From contig WHVD01000181.1 in assembly GCA_015178975.1 (NCBI GenBank), positions 1-64,000 on the forward strand: 64,000 nt of DNA, written 5' to 3'. This document shows positions 34,345-44,949 of the stretch, piece by piece; position 1 is the stretch's first letter, and every line of letters begins with the position of its first letter. The notes under the pieces were generated by a model, which made no database searches, had not been told where the DNA came from, and saw nothing but the letters and a program-made list of their open reading frames with translations. Both the position numbers and the translations under genes were made by a program. Source of the stretch: Hysterangium stoloniferum (lineage: Eukaryota > Basidiomycota > Agaricomycetes > Hysterangiales > Hysterangiaceae).

Positions 34345-34806
34345 ATGCAACTTGATCGTGCTCTTAGGGATTCCATCCTCCGTGAGGAAAGTGGATATCT
34401 TGAGTCTCTGATCCCCCTGAAGTTGGATGACTTGGCCGAGTTCTTCGTCGTCGACAAGAGTCCCATTGCAGGCAAATTGCTGATAGCAAAAGATGGGTCT
34501 TTTAACATGGGTGGTATAGGGTTAATTAATACCTTCTTAAATGCTCTAAGGAGCATTTTAGGGTCATACTCTGAGCAATTCTTGTCATTGTGGGTTGATG
34601 GACCGATGAGAGAAAATGCCACACATCTTTGGGAAAGCCTTGCAACGTCGTCAACGTCTTTCGGCCGTTCCTCTGTTGAATACGAATATGAGTGTAATTC
34701 TGCTTGGACCCGACGTCATTTGACTCTAGGGGTCGCCTTCATGCGCGAACGGGTCTTGATTAAGGGGAGGCGATGGGTCAACATGGTTGATATATGGAAA
34801 AATTAG
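34345..34806 (+). CDS. Unrecognised 153-residue open frame
   Basis: Starts MQLDRALRDSILREESGYLE and includes LDDLAEFFVVDKSPIAGKLL and LGSYSEQFLSLWVDGPMREN. Composition is protein-like. I do not recognise a family, and there is no link to the nucleoside hydrolase remnant that follows at 34830. It could be an exon of a larger gene. Confidence 0.3.
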   Translation: MQLDRALRDSILREESGYLESLIPLKLDDLAEFFVVDKSPIAGKLLIAKDGSFNMGGIGLINTFLNALRSILGSYSEQFLSLWVDGPMRENATHLWESLATSSTSFGRSSVEYEYECNSAWTRRHLTLGVAFMRERVLIKGRRWVNMVDIWKN

Positions 34807-34829
34807 GCAGCTGCAACTAACCATAAGAG

Positions 34830-36065
34830 TTGAGGTTATGCACGCTCGTGCGATGGGGTGTAGTGAAATGCAAGGTTCATGACCATACAACGTCTGAAAA
34901 CACGTGGAAAGATTTTGTCAGGTTGCTTTATGAATTTGGCGCACCTGATCACACCGCACAGGTGTATGCTGGGGCATCCAACCCATTGCTTCGACCTGCA
35001 AGCGCTGATCCTGAGATTCATGGACCAGACGGGCTAAGCGGTGTGGAAGTCCTGCCAAGCTATAGCCACCCGAAGGTGAATGCTCGGATAAAAGAGAACG
35101 GTAATATGCCAGCGAAAGAGGCAATGGCTGCTGCTCTGCGTCAGACATGGAATGATGGGCAGGGTGACGTTAGTACCCACGGGCCCTCAAACAAATCTTG
35201 CTGTCTTCCTCAGTGTATATCCGGACTTGAGACCCGCCATTGAGGAAATTGTTTGTATGGCAGGTGCTGTAGGCATTGGCAACAGAAGTAAAGACGTTTT
35301 GAATATCTCAGCGTAAAACGTTCGCTGAGAGATTCAAACTATACTACCCGGATATAATAGTATATTTGAGAGGAGATTGAACATTTATGACCCTTATTGC
35401 GTTTCTCGAGACATTCTGTCTCACCTTTTTGAAACAAGCGCTTACTTCTACGATACTCGCTATACCTAATGAGAAGTCCTGTCGCAGGTATGCGTGATTT
35501 GTAGTGTCGATCATGCTTTGTATAGGCTGACTGGACAATTATCAAGAATATAATATTCTTTGTGGTCGTAAGCCTTTTGATTAATGTATTGCACTATGAC
35601 TGATTGAATAAATACCTGAAGAATCTCAGATTGTGTTGGATTTTCCGGTCGGAAAAGTTATGATACCAATCGACGTTACTCGCAAGGTTATTTTTTGGAA
35701 GGCTACACATGTTCGGCTGCCATCTTCCAATCAGAATATTGTGGACTATATGCACTTCCAAAACCTGCGGCCCCCCTTAGGCACACACTATATACGCTGA
35801 TTAGGTTCTTTGCAGAAAACTTTAAATCAACATTTGGGTTCCATGAGGGACCCCCCTTCATGATGCTCTAACTGTAGCCTACATCTCTCACCCCGAGCGC
35901 TTCCAAAACAAACGGTACAGAGTTGATGTTGAACTTACAGGGAAGGATTCAGTGGGGCCTACCGTCGTCGATGTGTGGAATTCTAAAAGTTGTGATGATC
36001 CATGGGGCCATCATGGAAAGAATTGCATGGTCACTGACAGTGCGTCATCATGTGTACGAAGCACT
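34830..36065 (+). pseudogene. Inosine-uridine nucleoside hydrolase pseudogene, split by an insertion
   Basis: This family cleaves ribonucleosides into base and ribose (uridine nucleosidase in pyrimidine salvage). Motifs, in order: LLYEFGAPDH, VYAGASNPLLRPASADPEIH and GPDGLSGVEVLP (34920-35060); LRQTWNDGQGDV (35135-35170); then, one frame over, LAVFLSVYPDL and IVCMAGAVGIGNRS (35195-35290). About 300 bases of foreign repeat follow. The gene resumes at about 35620 with VLDFPVGKVMIPIDVT, then FFAENFKSTFGFHEG (35808-35852, other frame), VAYISHPERFQNKRYRVDVE and VVDVWNSKSCDDPWG. The N-terminal DTDxGxDD metal-binding motif is absent. The order is correct, but frame changes, stops and the insertion make it non-functional. 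Confidence 0.88.
35300..35615. repeat. Repeat inserted in the nucleoside hydrolase pseudogene
   Basis: Separates GNRS from VLDFPVGK, two blocks that are close together in the family. The part 35356-35470 matches the reverse complement of 42060-42190 (shared caagcgcttacttctacgat against atcgtagaagtaagcgct). Its nature is unknown. Near 42283 the related copy adjoins a DIRS-like reverse transcriptase, so it may belong to that element. Confidence 0.6.
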
Positions 36066-37860
36066 TCAAGGAATAAAGAGAACACTTCCCACTTAAAAAT
36101 CATTCTTCCCCCTTCCATAATGGATGTAACATCACTCGACCATTTGGGAATCGAGCAGGTCAGATCCTCAAGGGTTCCTGGTCACGTGAATAAGTCCCAC
36201 ACCGATAAGATGGCTTCATCCCTCATGATGCCTGATCTGGAAATTTATCACTTGGTAGGTCTCATGGTTCTGCAAATTCTTACTTGAGAATATGATTAGA
36301 TGTGATAGGATAAGTCCATTGAATACCAGCCAATAGTTCGTTTATCTTTTCTTTTGAGTAACAGCACCAAGGTGGCTTGAAACTTGAGCATGCGAAATAC
36401 GATTTTAGACTCAATATTTCATAAATCGACAACGGACATAAACTTGAAGTAATTATTCCAGCCTATAGTCATGACCTATATTATAATAGAGCCACATTTG
36501 CTGTCCTCGGTTGGCTTCTGATCAAAGATTGAGAGACAGATCTATGCGAGGTGTGACCATTCTTGTGCCTGACATCTCTCCTTAAATTGTGGCAATAGGA
36601 TGACTCTAGCAAGTGGGACAAATGCAGCTTTTGAACGGAAACAAGGTAGTCGCACTTGCTCGTGTGATATATCGATCACTAAGCCTCACAATACGACTCT
36701 ATCCTTGAACATATAGCCATCCCCGATGCTGTCAAGTACATTTCTGTAATGCCTCGTTTAATCTAAGTGTCCAAATTCTATGCAGACCAGAATGGCCCTT
36801 GCTATGAGATATATTCAAATTCAAGGTCCATAATGTCAGTCTATTCTATTTCTTTCCGACAGTCTTCATCCACTCATGCTGAATTTATGGTAGAACATTC
36901 GCCAATATCTATCTGGACAATCAGGAGATGCAAGTGATATGGAAGTGGACAAAATGCCCGAGTTAAATCATCGATTATCTCCCATACCCTTCCCTTCTTC
37001 CTCTCTGTTAGCACTAGGCTCCTCGCGTTTTAATTCAGGACTCCATGGTCATGTAATTCCATCGTTTCAGAAGCGTTAGCCGAATAAAAATGCCTCAACG
37101 CGGGATTTCAACAATTTTATAGATGTAAAAGAAGCCTATGGGTTTTTAAATTGAGATTTTCAAACAACTAGACGATTTTTAAGAGTATGTTTATGATTTT
37201 AATTATCTTATGGGTGGTGTTGATGGACCTGAAATAGCGGTCTGCCCTTCACCATTCAACGGCTTTGTGAGTTGTGCGTGCTGCCACGAAAACACTATAA
37301 GACAGTGGGGAAATACCTTTGTGCACTGGAGCGGACCATTCTGGTGACATCTACGAAAGATGTGTACCCCTCTCAAGATCTGAGCAGCAAGTCTGTGGTG
37401 CCTGCTGGATATACTGACAATGTATGCTTACGACTAGCCATGACGCCAGTGTTCAGTCCTATAGCATTTTTACATGTAGATGCAAGGCCTTGACCGCCCA
37501 TCGCCATTCAAGCTCACAGCAACCAAACGCCCAGAAAAAAATGTAGAAATCACTGAACAGCAGGGAAGGGTCTGGGTCTTGTTGACGAGCTGGACGATCC
37601 CAAACCAGGTCATCTCGGCGACCATCCTACCACTCTAACAGCAACAACGAGATCAACTCTGGAGAAGATATTTGTTAAATCAAGCGGTACGGAATATGAT
37701 GAGATGTCGCGGGAGACGGCGGAAAGTGAAAATTCAAAGCAGGCGGAGGATGCTGAAGTAGAGGGGATGGTCTTGGACAACAACAGCACAGCAGAAGATG
37801 AAGACAAATAAAATAGGGTATTATGAGAAACCAATGACAGTCCCACTAATGCTAGCTATT
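36066..37860. other. No recognised gene
   Basis: Open frames are short. A stretch at 37580-37811 ends in an acidic tail (about EDAEVEGMVLDNNSTAEDED) with a plain stop and could be the 3' end of an unidentified gene fragment. CpG content is intermediate. Confidence 0.3.
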
Positions 37861-38209
37861 AATTTAAATTTTGTGATATAGCCTAGAATATTATTACATA
37901 ATGTCCATGTTTAGACATGCTAATAGTTTAGTCAGACCTGCTCATTGAAAAGGTTTTGTTGCTGATAATTATAATGCAATATCTGCTACATTAACTGGCC
38001 AAATCACATGATTTATTGATTGTATTTAACATGGTCATGTGACTTGTTGATTGATAGTCAACTTTGATATTCCTACCTCTCTACATTACCAGCAATCCAT
38101 CACTTCTGATTAGCAACAATACATTATCTCCCAGCTTGAAGCTGGCCATTCCATTCCATCTATTGGCTCAATTGCTGGTATTAGTATGGAGGATAGTCAC
38201 AATTCATTG

Positions 38210-38640
38210 AATATACAAACTATTATGGAAAAGTTCTCATATTCTTAAGTGAGACTATTTCCTTTGGCTATGACTATATGTTTTAGGGGTTTATTATTTC
38301 ATTACCCCAAAATTTCATTTTTAAAACTTGTATACTCTTTTAAAATATGCACAAATATTATGGTTATATAGGATTATCTGGGTTGTTAACTAATCTTTGG
38401 GGTAAAATGCATTCTCTAGTATCTCTGTGACTTTTTAAATATGCACAAATATCATCGTTAAACAAGATTATCTGGGTTATGACTTAATCTTTGGGATGAG
38501 ATGTATTCTCTAGTATCTCTGTGACTTTTAAAAATATCCACAAACATCATGGTTAAACAAAATTATTTGGGTTATGTCTTAATCTTTGGGATAAGATGCA
38601 TTCTCTTGTATACATGTGAACTGTCAAATATAGTTCATAC
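38210..38640. repeat. Tandem repeat of about 120 bases, three units
   Basis: Units begin near tttaaaatatgcacaaatat, each with ttatctgggtt, taatctttgggg/ataagatg and ttctctagtatctctgtgac. A single diverged unit with the same left flank lies at 52530-52790. AT-rich and CpG-free. Confidence 0.8.
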
Positions 38641-39030
38641 AATTTAAATTTATTTGGTTTAGAAAGTTAACCAGAACTATCTGGCCAACCAATCCATGTT
38701 GTGGAATTTATTCCCAAAAGGATAATCTATATATGTTTGTTTGACTAACTTTTGTCAGATACAAGATACATATCAATATTTCCTTATTCTCCAAAGTATC
38801 ACCTGATGGACTGAAATTGATTAAATATTAATTCTACAACAAATAATATAAATATATATACTTTAGAGGACAAATAACTTTTAAAGTTTTGGTGTTATCC
38901 TCCTATTAGTACTACTGTATGTCCAGACTTCACTCTAAATATCTACCTTCCTACCCTCTCAAAATCAACTGGAGGTCATCACAAGAAGCTCTCTGCTACC
39001 AACTTCCATTTTGCAGGCCACCTGATCTAT

Positions 39031-39048
39031 TAAGGGTTAGGGTTAGGG
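39031..39048 (+). repeat. Short interstitial telomere-like repeat
   Basis: taagggttagggttaggg, nearly three TTAGGG units, next to the left end of the 39060-39727 repeat. Confidence 0.6.
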
Positions 39049-39059
39049 TCACAATTTAC

Positions 39060-39727
39060 CATATGTATATCACAACCACTTCCCCCCTGCATTTAGTATC
39101 TAAATTTGTATGTTAAGCAACCAGAGGACCAGATACAGTTCTCCCAATCAATATCTTCCTGGAGTCCTTCTGCCTTGTTAGGTCGTTATATAGAGTCATA
39201 TTAAGACTTAAGAAGCTCTGCCCTAGCTTCTTGAGTTTTTACTTTATTGAACTACACATTTAAAAGCCTCCATATAGTGGCGATTGACAGATTTTACATA
39301 TGTGAGGTTTAGAGAATCATCTGCCCCAAGACCCAGGGAATGGGGGCATGACCTATTTATTTGCAAGCCTCAGAGATATTGGTATACATGATTACATTAT
39401 ATTCATGGTTATTAGAAGCCTTGTCTGGATTTTTAAATATGATTTGACTGTATAAGCACATCCCAGTGTTTCCAACACTCTGACTGGGTGTCCTCATCGA
39501 GGCCATCTAAAGAGTTGTGATTGGTGAGTCAGTCGGAAGGGCTTAACGATGATGGGTAAAGCACCTAGATCAATGATACAAGAATAGCGTCTATGCAGAA
39601 ATTCAAAGTTGTAGGCTGTCTTTAGAGTCCAAGATGTTCCCCCACAGATGCGTTTGATGTTCACGTTTTGTCCAGGAGTCTCGTATTATCGCATGAAGTC
39701 TTTGACTTGTGATGAGACGAACTAACC
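39060..39727. repeat. Long dispersed repeat, copy 2 (pair with 26071-26758)
   Basis: Direct-orientation copy of the repeat at 26071. The left edge lies next to the telomere-like motif. Neither copy has an intact coding frame. Confidence 0.7.
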
Positions 39728-40288
39728 ATGAAAGTGCGCTACGATGTAAAAGACACATGGCTATGACGGCGCCTTACGTGACTAATACAAATTCGGTTAG
39801 GCGTTCGGATTCATAATGGAGACGGCGGATTGAGACGGAGACTGGCAATGAGGTGAGTGATGAAATTAAGGAGAAAGATGGGGAGAAGAATGAATATTCT
39901 CGCATAGATATTGTATAGGAATACAATTCGAATCGGAATAAATTGATGTACACAACATTCTGTCGTCCGTTAGATGTGTGAATGTGTTACTTGTCTCGAC
40001 TGAGAGGAAGGTTGGGTAATTGTCACGGGATCGATTAAAGTGAGGAGATGGCGGGAAAACGGCCATGTCCAAGGGCCCGTCACAACTTGGCTAACACCCG
40101 GCATTGCGGCCTGAGAACCGTGGCTATGGCCTTGGACCAACGGATTAAAGAGCCTGAGACTGACGAGCGAGAGACATTTCAAACGCCGTACACCAATACA
40201 CAGATCCTAGGATATCATAAGTTGAAGGTTAGCACCCACCCAACAACCACCCAACAACCACGTACTACTGTTCCTCGCCGCAGGTCGA

Positions 40289-40314
40289 TCGTCGTCGTCG
40301 TCGTCGTCGTCGTC
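40289..40314 (+). repeat. TCG microsatellite
   Basis: About nine uninterrupted copies of tcg. It lies between cytosine-rich tracts and would code for a Ser or Val run; no gene assigned. Confidence 0.85.
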
Positions 40315-40619
40315 CATATATCCCTCCCCCTCTGACTCTGACTGATTCCCGGAACAGAATCAGTAGAAGCCCTCCTCATCCCCTCTCTCGCCTCTCTCCA
40401 CGGGGCAGTGCCTATCCTCCTTACCCTCGAAACTGCCAACCCTGGTCCACCACCGCCGAATACCCTCCCGCTGGATCTGCGCTGCGAGGGAAATAAATCT
40501 ACTATACCAGACGCGGATGCGTCAGCGCCTGCTTGTAAATCACTGACGATACCAGTCGTAAGGAAGAGTGGCTCGAATCGTCAATATGATTAACATATAT
40601 CGTCCGCATACCTATAGTT

Positions 40620-41930
40620 GTAGAAATTTGTCTCGTCAGGGGAGGACAGGGATGTTTTCGGATTTGATATAGATGGGGGTAGCGCTAGATTGATGATCGC
40701 AGTTACTCGGACTATCTGATTTGTTGCAAAGACCAAAGTTGGCCAAGATGTCATCACAAGAATCAGGGAAAGGAGCTGGGTGCTTGAGCTTGAAGAAAAT
40801 CAGTCCGTTGTCGTCGCTAGAAATGATTAGACAGAAAAGCATCGTGACAATTGGGTGGAAATACCGGCTGAAGCGAGATCACGTGTGACGCACAAACTCA
40901 GAACCTGGGGTTCTCCCGTCGGAAAGTGTTCTCGGCTGTCCGCCTGCCCATGTCCCAGACTCGGATAGTCTCGTCCTCACCACAGGCAATGTTAATCACT
41001 GCTTTGGGTGAAAAAGACCTCCCGAAACACAATAAAGCCTGTCACGGCATGTATCGACTTCTCATACTGCAACTTTGATACTCGAGAGCTTGATTTGAAC
41101 AGCTTCAACGATGAGGTTAATGTTGGGAACCTGGGTGGAAGATGTTCAGTTGACACCACGATCATGGCCTTCCAGGACATGCAATCATTTGACAGTTTCT
41201 CAAAGGTGATTACAAGATTATATTCCTGGTTCGGTGGAGACAATGAGCTCCTTCGAGTGAAATTACTGATTCGGACCAACATAATTTGTCCAGTTTCCTG
41301 GATGAGGCATGTGAGACATGCGCCGAGACATACCCCCTACGGCTTCCCTTTATGTTTCCTTTTTGTTTTCATTTTTCTTTGTTCTTCGTTTGTTCCTTAT
41401 AGTCCCAAGAAAACTTCCATTATGTGCTCTTAACCTCATCCTTTTGCTCATCTCCCATACGTACTTCTAATTTGACCTTTCGATATGTAGCTACATGCCT
41501 TTCTTCTCTGATCTCGCATATTTCTCATAACCTCTTGCTATTCCCCTAAGATTTAGAATTGGATCACAAAAATATTAATCATGCTTTACACCCCGGCTAT
41601 TGGGGCCACTTCTGTTCTCCAAATGGACGATGTGATGTGATGGCGAGGGTGGATTACCGTTAGTGGAGTGAGAAGGAGGGAGAACCACGTGGCGTCCGAG
41701 TTCGTAGTCCTTGTCTCACTGTCATAGTTACTCATTCATCTCAACGAATTTTAACTCGACCTATGATCCGATGGGCGATTAGCTGGTTTAAAATCACACT
41801 CAGCCTCTACAAATGATCCTTTGAGCTTCTGGATCGAGGGTCTTTTCCGGTGAGTGTAATCACATATTGTCAATAGATGATACGTCAATGAACACACTGG
41901 GAAAGAGAGACACATGTTTCCTAAACCCTA
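40620..41930 (-). repeat. Segmental duplication, copy 1, with a weak WD40-like coding trace
   Basis: Matches 50480-51940 in the same direction, starting at ggaggacagggatg and running through gatacgtcaatgaacacactg. On the minus strand near 41010-40900 the frame reads PKAVINIACGEDETIRVWDM, similar to a WD40 blade (Asp-Glu-Thr-Ile-Arg-Val-Trp-Asp). Neighbouring frames are broken. The parent gene is unknown. Confidence 0.65.
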
Positions 41931-42282
41931 AAATCGAAGATGGTACTATCCAACTTATATATTGATCGACTAAACAAATGATCGTGGATATATTGATGAA
42001 ACCACTCACCTCACCCATTCACTATCATCACACTGGACATTTAGGGCATACTTCTTCAAAACTTGAGAAGGAGTATTAAGTATAATGAGTATCGTAGAAG
42101 TAAGCGCTCATATGAAAAAGGTGAGACAGGATGTCTTGAAAAGATGCAATAAGGATCAAAAGTTCAATCTCCTCTCGAATGTACTATTGTGTGTGTGTGG
42201 TACAATTGGTAAATCTCTCAGAAAATGTTTAACCACTGAGAGTAAGTGATCTGTTGATTGCTTCATTACGAAGTACAACATA

Positions 42283-42540
42283 TTATATGTATTTAGTACT
42301 TAAAACATCTTTAGCAGTGTGCAGTGACATCCCCGATTTAAATATGGGGAGGAAATCATCTAAGTAGTGGCAAAGAGCAACTGCAATGTGATGCACAATA
42401 ATCCAGTGCAAAGTTTCAGCGAATCGGTTACAAATATAGGGTGTGAAATGCAAGCCAAACATTAATAGTATCATGTGATAGAAATTAGAAGCCACGTGGA
42501 GACCTACATTTGCCGAAGGGGACGTCCTTGTATTCTCCAT
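42283..42540 (-). mobile_element. DIRS/Ngaro-like reverse transcriptase fragment
   Basis: An 85-codon minus-strand frame has YICNRFAETLHWIIVHHIAV then LCHYLDDFLPIFKSGMSLHT. The pattern NxFAxxLHWI, HYLDDFL and the Gly-x-Ser/Thr-x-Leu-His-x-Ala tail fits tyrosine-recombinase retrotransposons of the DIRS/Ngaro type found in Agaricomycetes. Only RT motifs around the catalytic YLDD survive. It lies in about 600 bases absent from the other copy of the segmental duplication. Confidence 0.6.
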
Positions 42541-42942
42541 TGTATGATCTTCACTTTACATGGGGACAATATCAGAAATCGTTAACCACTACGAATTACC
42601 TCCCACTCCAAAATCGACAGTCATCTCAAGAAAAATGAATGGAACTCACAACGAAACTTGAACTGACGACTCTCCATGGATAGAGTAGCGAGACATTCGC
42701 GTCTCGTGTTCTCCCCCCAGTGTCAAGCCATGGTAGAGGCAATCGGTCGTATGGCATATGACCCGGCCCTCGCAGCCGACGTAGCGGAAAGACTGCCGCA
42801 CCGATCACAAATGAAAGGAAGTGGTCTGAATTCGTTGGAAAACTTCGGCCCGTCGCAGGTGCTACGTGTAACGGCCGATTTTCGTCACAATGTCACCCTA
42901 CCTTCATTGCGTGGATGTTCGACAATATGCCGTCTTGTGTAA
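42540..42942 (+). repeat. Repeat pair member (with 52010-52330), possible old coding exon
   Basis: 42540-42830 matches 52010-52330, for example acgaattacctcccactcca in both. The copy here keeps CpG sites and has an 88-codon open frame (42676-42942, MDRVARHSRLVFSPQCQAMV then EAIGRMAYDPALAADVAERL); the 52 kb copy has lost them. The protein was not recognised. Confidence 0.55.
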
Positions 42943-44214
42943 TATACATAGCAAGTGGGAAATATACCGAGTCTTTTCACGCGTAGATTATAAGTAATTG
43001 GTTCTAACAGCGTCCACTCAGGGTGTCAGGATAATTTTCCGGCAGATATTCCTTTCTGTAACCTGCACCACTACGCCATCCTTTCGTCCATAAAAACCCG
43101 GAAAGGACAACGATATACCAACCTAAGTGGGACACCAAAGAAAAGGAATTTGACCATCCAAATTGGTCAATGAATGATACAAGAATGTTAGCACGGCCTG
43201 ATCCACTTCAGGTTATAGGAAAGAGCGGCAGCGATGCAATATATTTGTTTTCTTGCCAAACGTCACCCACGACCTGGAGAGAAGTCTAGGAACTTGGCTA
43301 ACAAATAGGACCTAAAACTAGGATGCCGGGTGCAACTTGGACACACTATGTATCTCAATGTTGGAGATACTACTTTTCAATAAAAATGCTCCCTTCTCCC
43401 TTCTAACCAGAGCCTCATACTGGCTTTTCGGATTGAGAGCCGTATGGTGTTTCCCATCTAACCAGAGGATCATATTGGGTCCTCACATCGGCAGACCAGA
43501 GCCTCATCAGGTCCTCAGCTCGATATTCCCATATTGGCGAGCTCACACGGGATGGCTACTAGGTAAGTATACACATGTCTATATAACACTTGCTCTCGCC
43601 ATTTTTCTTTGCCATTGGATATGGAATCGGTGTATAGGCTAGAAGGTCGTATTCAAGGAGAGAAGTTTGAAATATTAGAAGGAAATGCCATCTATGCCCG
43701 AAACCATTACATACAGACAAGGGAAAGCTATTTAAACATAAACGAATTGGGCTAAACAAGTCAAGCCTCATCCACCATCCAGCCACTTACTTCATTTGTT
43801 CCTTCCTGCGGAGGTAAGCAATGTACTGTTTCTGTAAAATCGCCAGAAATCAAAAAAATAATAATGATAGGAATGAGGTAGAATTGAAGCTACACAGACA
43901 TATATTGTTATGGAATTAAGTGAACACGGCTATTGCTATCCGCGACAATGCACAATGAATCCTCAAATGGTGGAGTTGTGCTGATACCCCGGATTCCATT
44001 GTCCGCAGAACGAATCGGACCCGGTTTCCGCTCCCAAACATCAGCCTCCCCACCCATCACGAGATAGATAACACATGTGATTGTCCAATCAACCTTCCTA
44101 CCATTGCCTGAATATGCAAGTTCATGGCTAGTTCATACTTCTCAAAAATATTTCACACGTTTGGAAAAAGAAATATAAGTAGGAAAGAGTCCGTGATTTA
44201 ATGGGATAAACAAT
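42943..44214. other. No recognised gene
   Basis: A 101-codon frame at 43337-43642 contains repeated accagagcctcat-type blocks (43408-43420 and 43496-43508) and looks like a short internal duplication. Nothing else is supported. Confidence 0.3.
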
Positions 44215-44309
44215 TGCCTCAGGCGGGAATCGAACCAGCAACCTTAAGGCTCTTACCCGGTCAGAGGGAGTGTAAGAGTCTTATGCTTTACCAACTGAGC
44301 CACCAAGCC
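44215..44309 (-). tRNA. tRNA-Lys(CTT)-like gene with a 22-base intron
   Basis: Read on the minus strand. The acceptor stem GGCTTGG pairs with CTGAGGC in six of seven positions. The A box TGGCTCAGTTGG and B box GGTTCGATTCC are intact; the T stem pairs four of five and the D stem three of four. The anticodon loop reads CTCTTA with CTT at the anticodon. A 22-base intron follows base 37 and contains gtaagag, which can pair with ctcttac of the anticodon loop, the usual anticodon-intron helix of eukaryotic pre-tRNAs. The anticodon stem pairs four of five. The several single mismatches, plus a related downstream tail repeated at 44555, leave it open whether this is a working tRNA, a pseudogene or a SINE head. 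Only TTT, not TTTT, follows at once. Confidence 0.62.
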
Positions 44310-44554
44310 ATGAGTTATTGCATCCACATTGTAATATATATTGAACCGTGACACCACCATTGTTATGTTCTGCCTTTGCCTCTGTTATCTATCCCCCATT
44401 ATAGACTTATTTGTCGGACTACACCTTCCATTTGTTGTAGTAATATTTACAGTGCCAAAGGATAAAGTCACCAGGCTAAGTTAATATATCTTGGGATGCA
44501 AAGTTTGAGCTTCTATATGGTTCTGCATATGCATATATCATGTGCTTGGAAAAA

Positions 44555-44645
44555 GATATATTTATATAGGAAGGAGCCCGTGATCTAACGGGATGAAAAT
44601 ATTGTTTCAGATGGAAATTGTACTTGTAATCTTAAGATTTTTATT
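44555..44645 (-). repeat. Partial copy of the tRNA-Lys 3' part and trailer
   Basis: Matches 44165-44245: tataggaaggagcccgtgat against agtaggaaagagtccgtgat, and on through the T-arm region, but with CpG sites lost (ggaaattgtacttg where the other copy has ggaatcgaaccagc). Suggests that the tRNA plus trailer is, or was, a repeated unit. Confidence 0.55.
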
Positions 44646-44945
44646 TTTCGTCCCGACAGTTTCTCATGTTCTGCACATCTCACAAGTGTTTCTCAGTCCC
44701 TCCTATGCCTGATCCCCACTCCGTTCACTGGAACAGTACTCTCATTCAGCTCATATTGCACCTCAGTGTTGGAAGAATGTGGATACGTTGGAAACACCGT
44801 AGACGAATACGCCTCCTAGCAAGGAAAATCTCACTGAAAACCGCGGTCGTAGCCTAGTGCACGTGCTCAACAAAATTGGCAGGTATGTATGTCTCTGCGC
44901 TCAGATTCAATTGGGACATAATAGCCCGATACGAAGGCACTGTTT
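44641..44945. repeat. Diverged repeat, CpG-bearing copy (pair with 28690-29000)
   Basis: Keeps CpG at positions that are TpG or CpA in the other copy, for example caccgtagacgaatacgcc near 44794. Its frame is interrupted. It immediately precedes WDR24-like copy B. Confidence 0.6.
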
Positions 44946-44949
44946 AGAC

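Noticed and set aside
40408..40593. 61-codon frame after the TCG microsatellite, thought to be part of TSC2
   Set aside because: Similarity to the TSC2-like linker at 59-60 kb did not hold beyond low-complexity Pro/Ser content.
41915..41935. Telomere-like cctaaaccctaaaa
   Set aside because: Only two imperfect units, within chance expectation.
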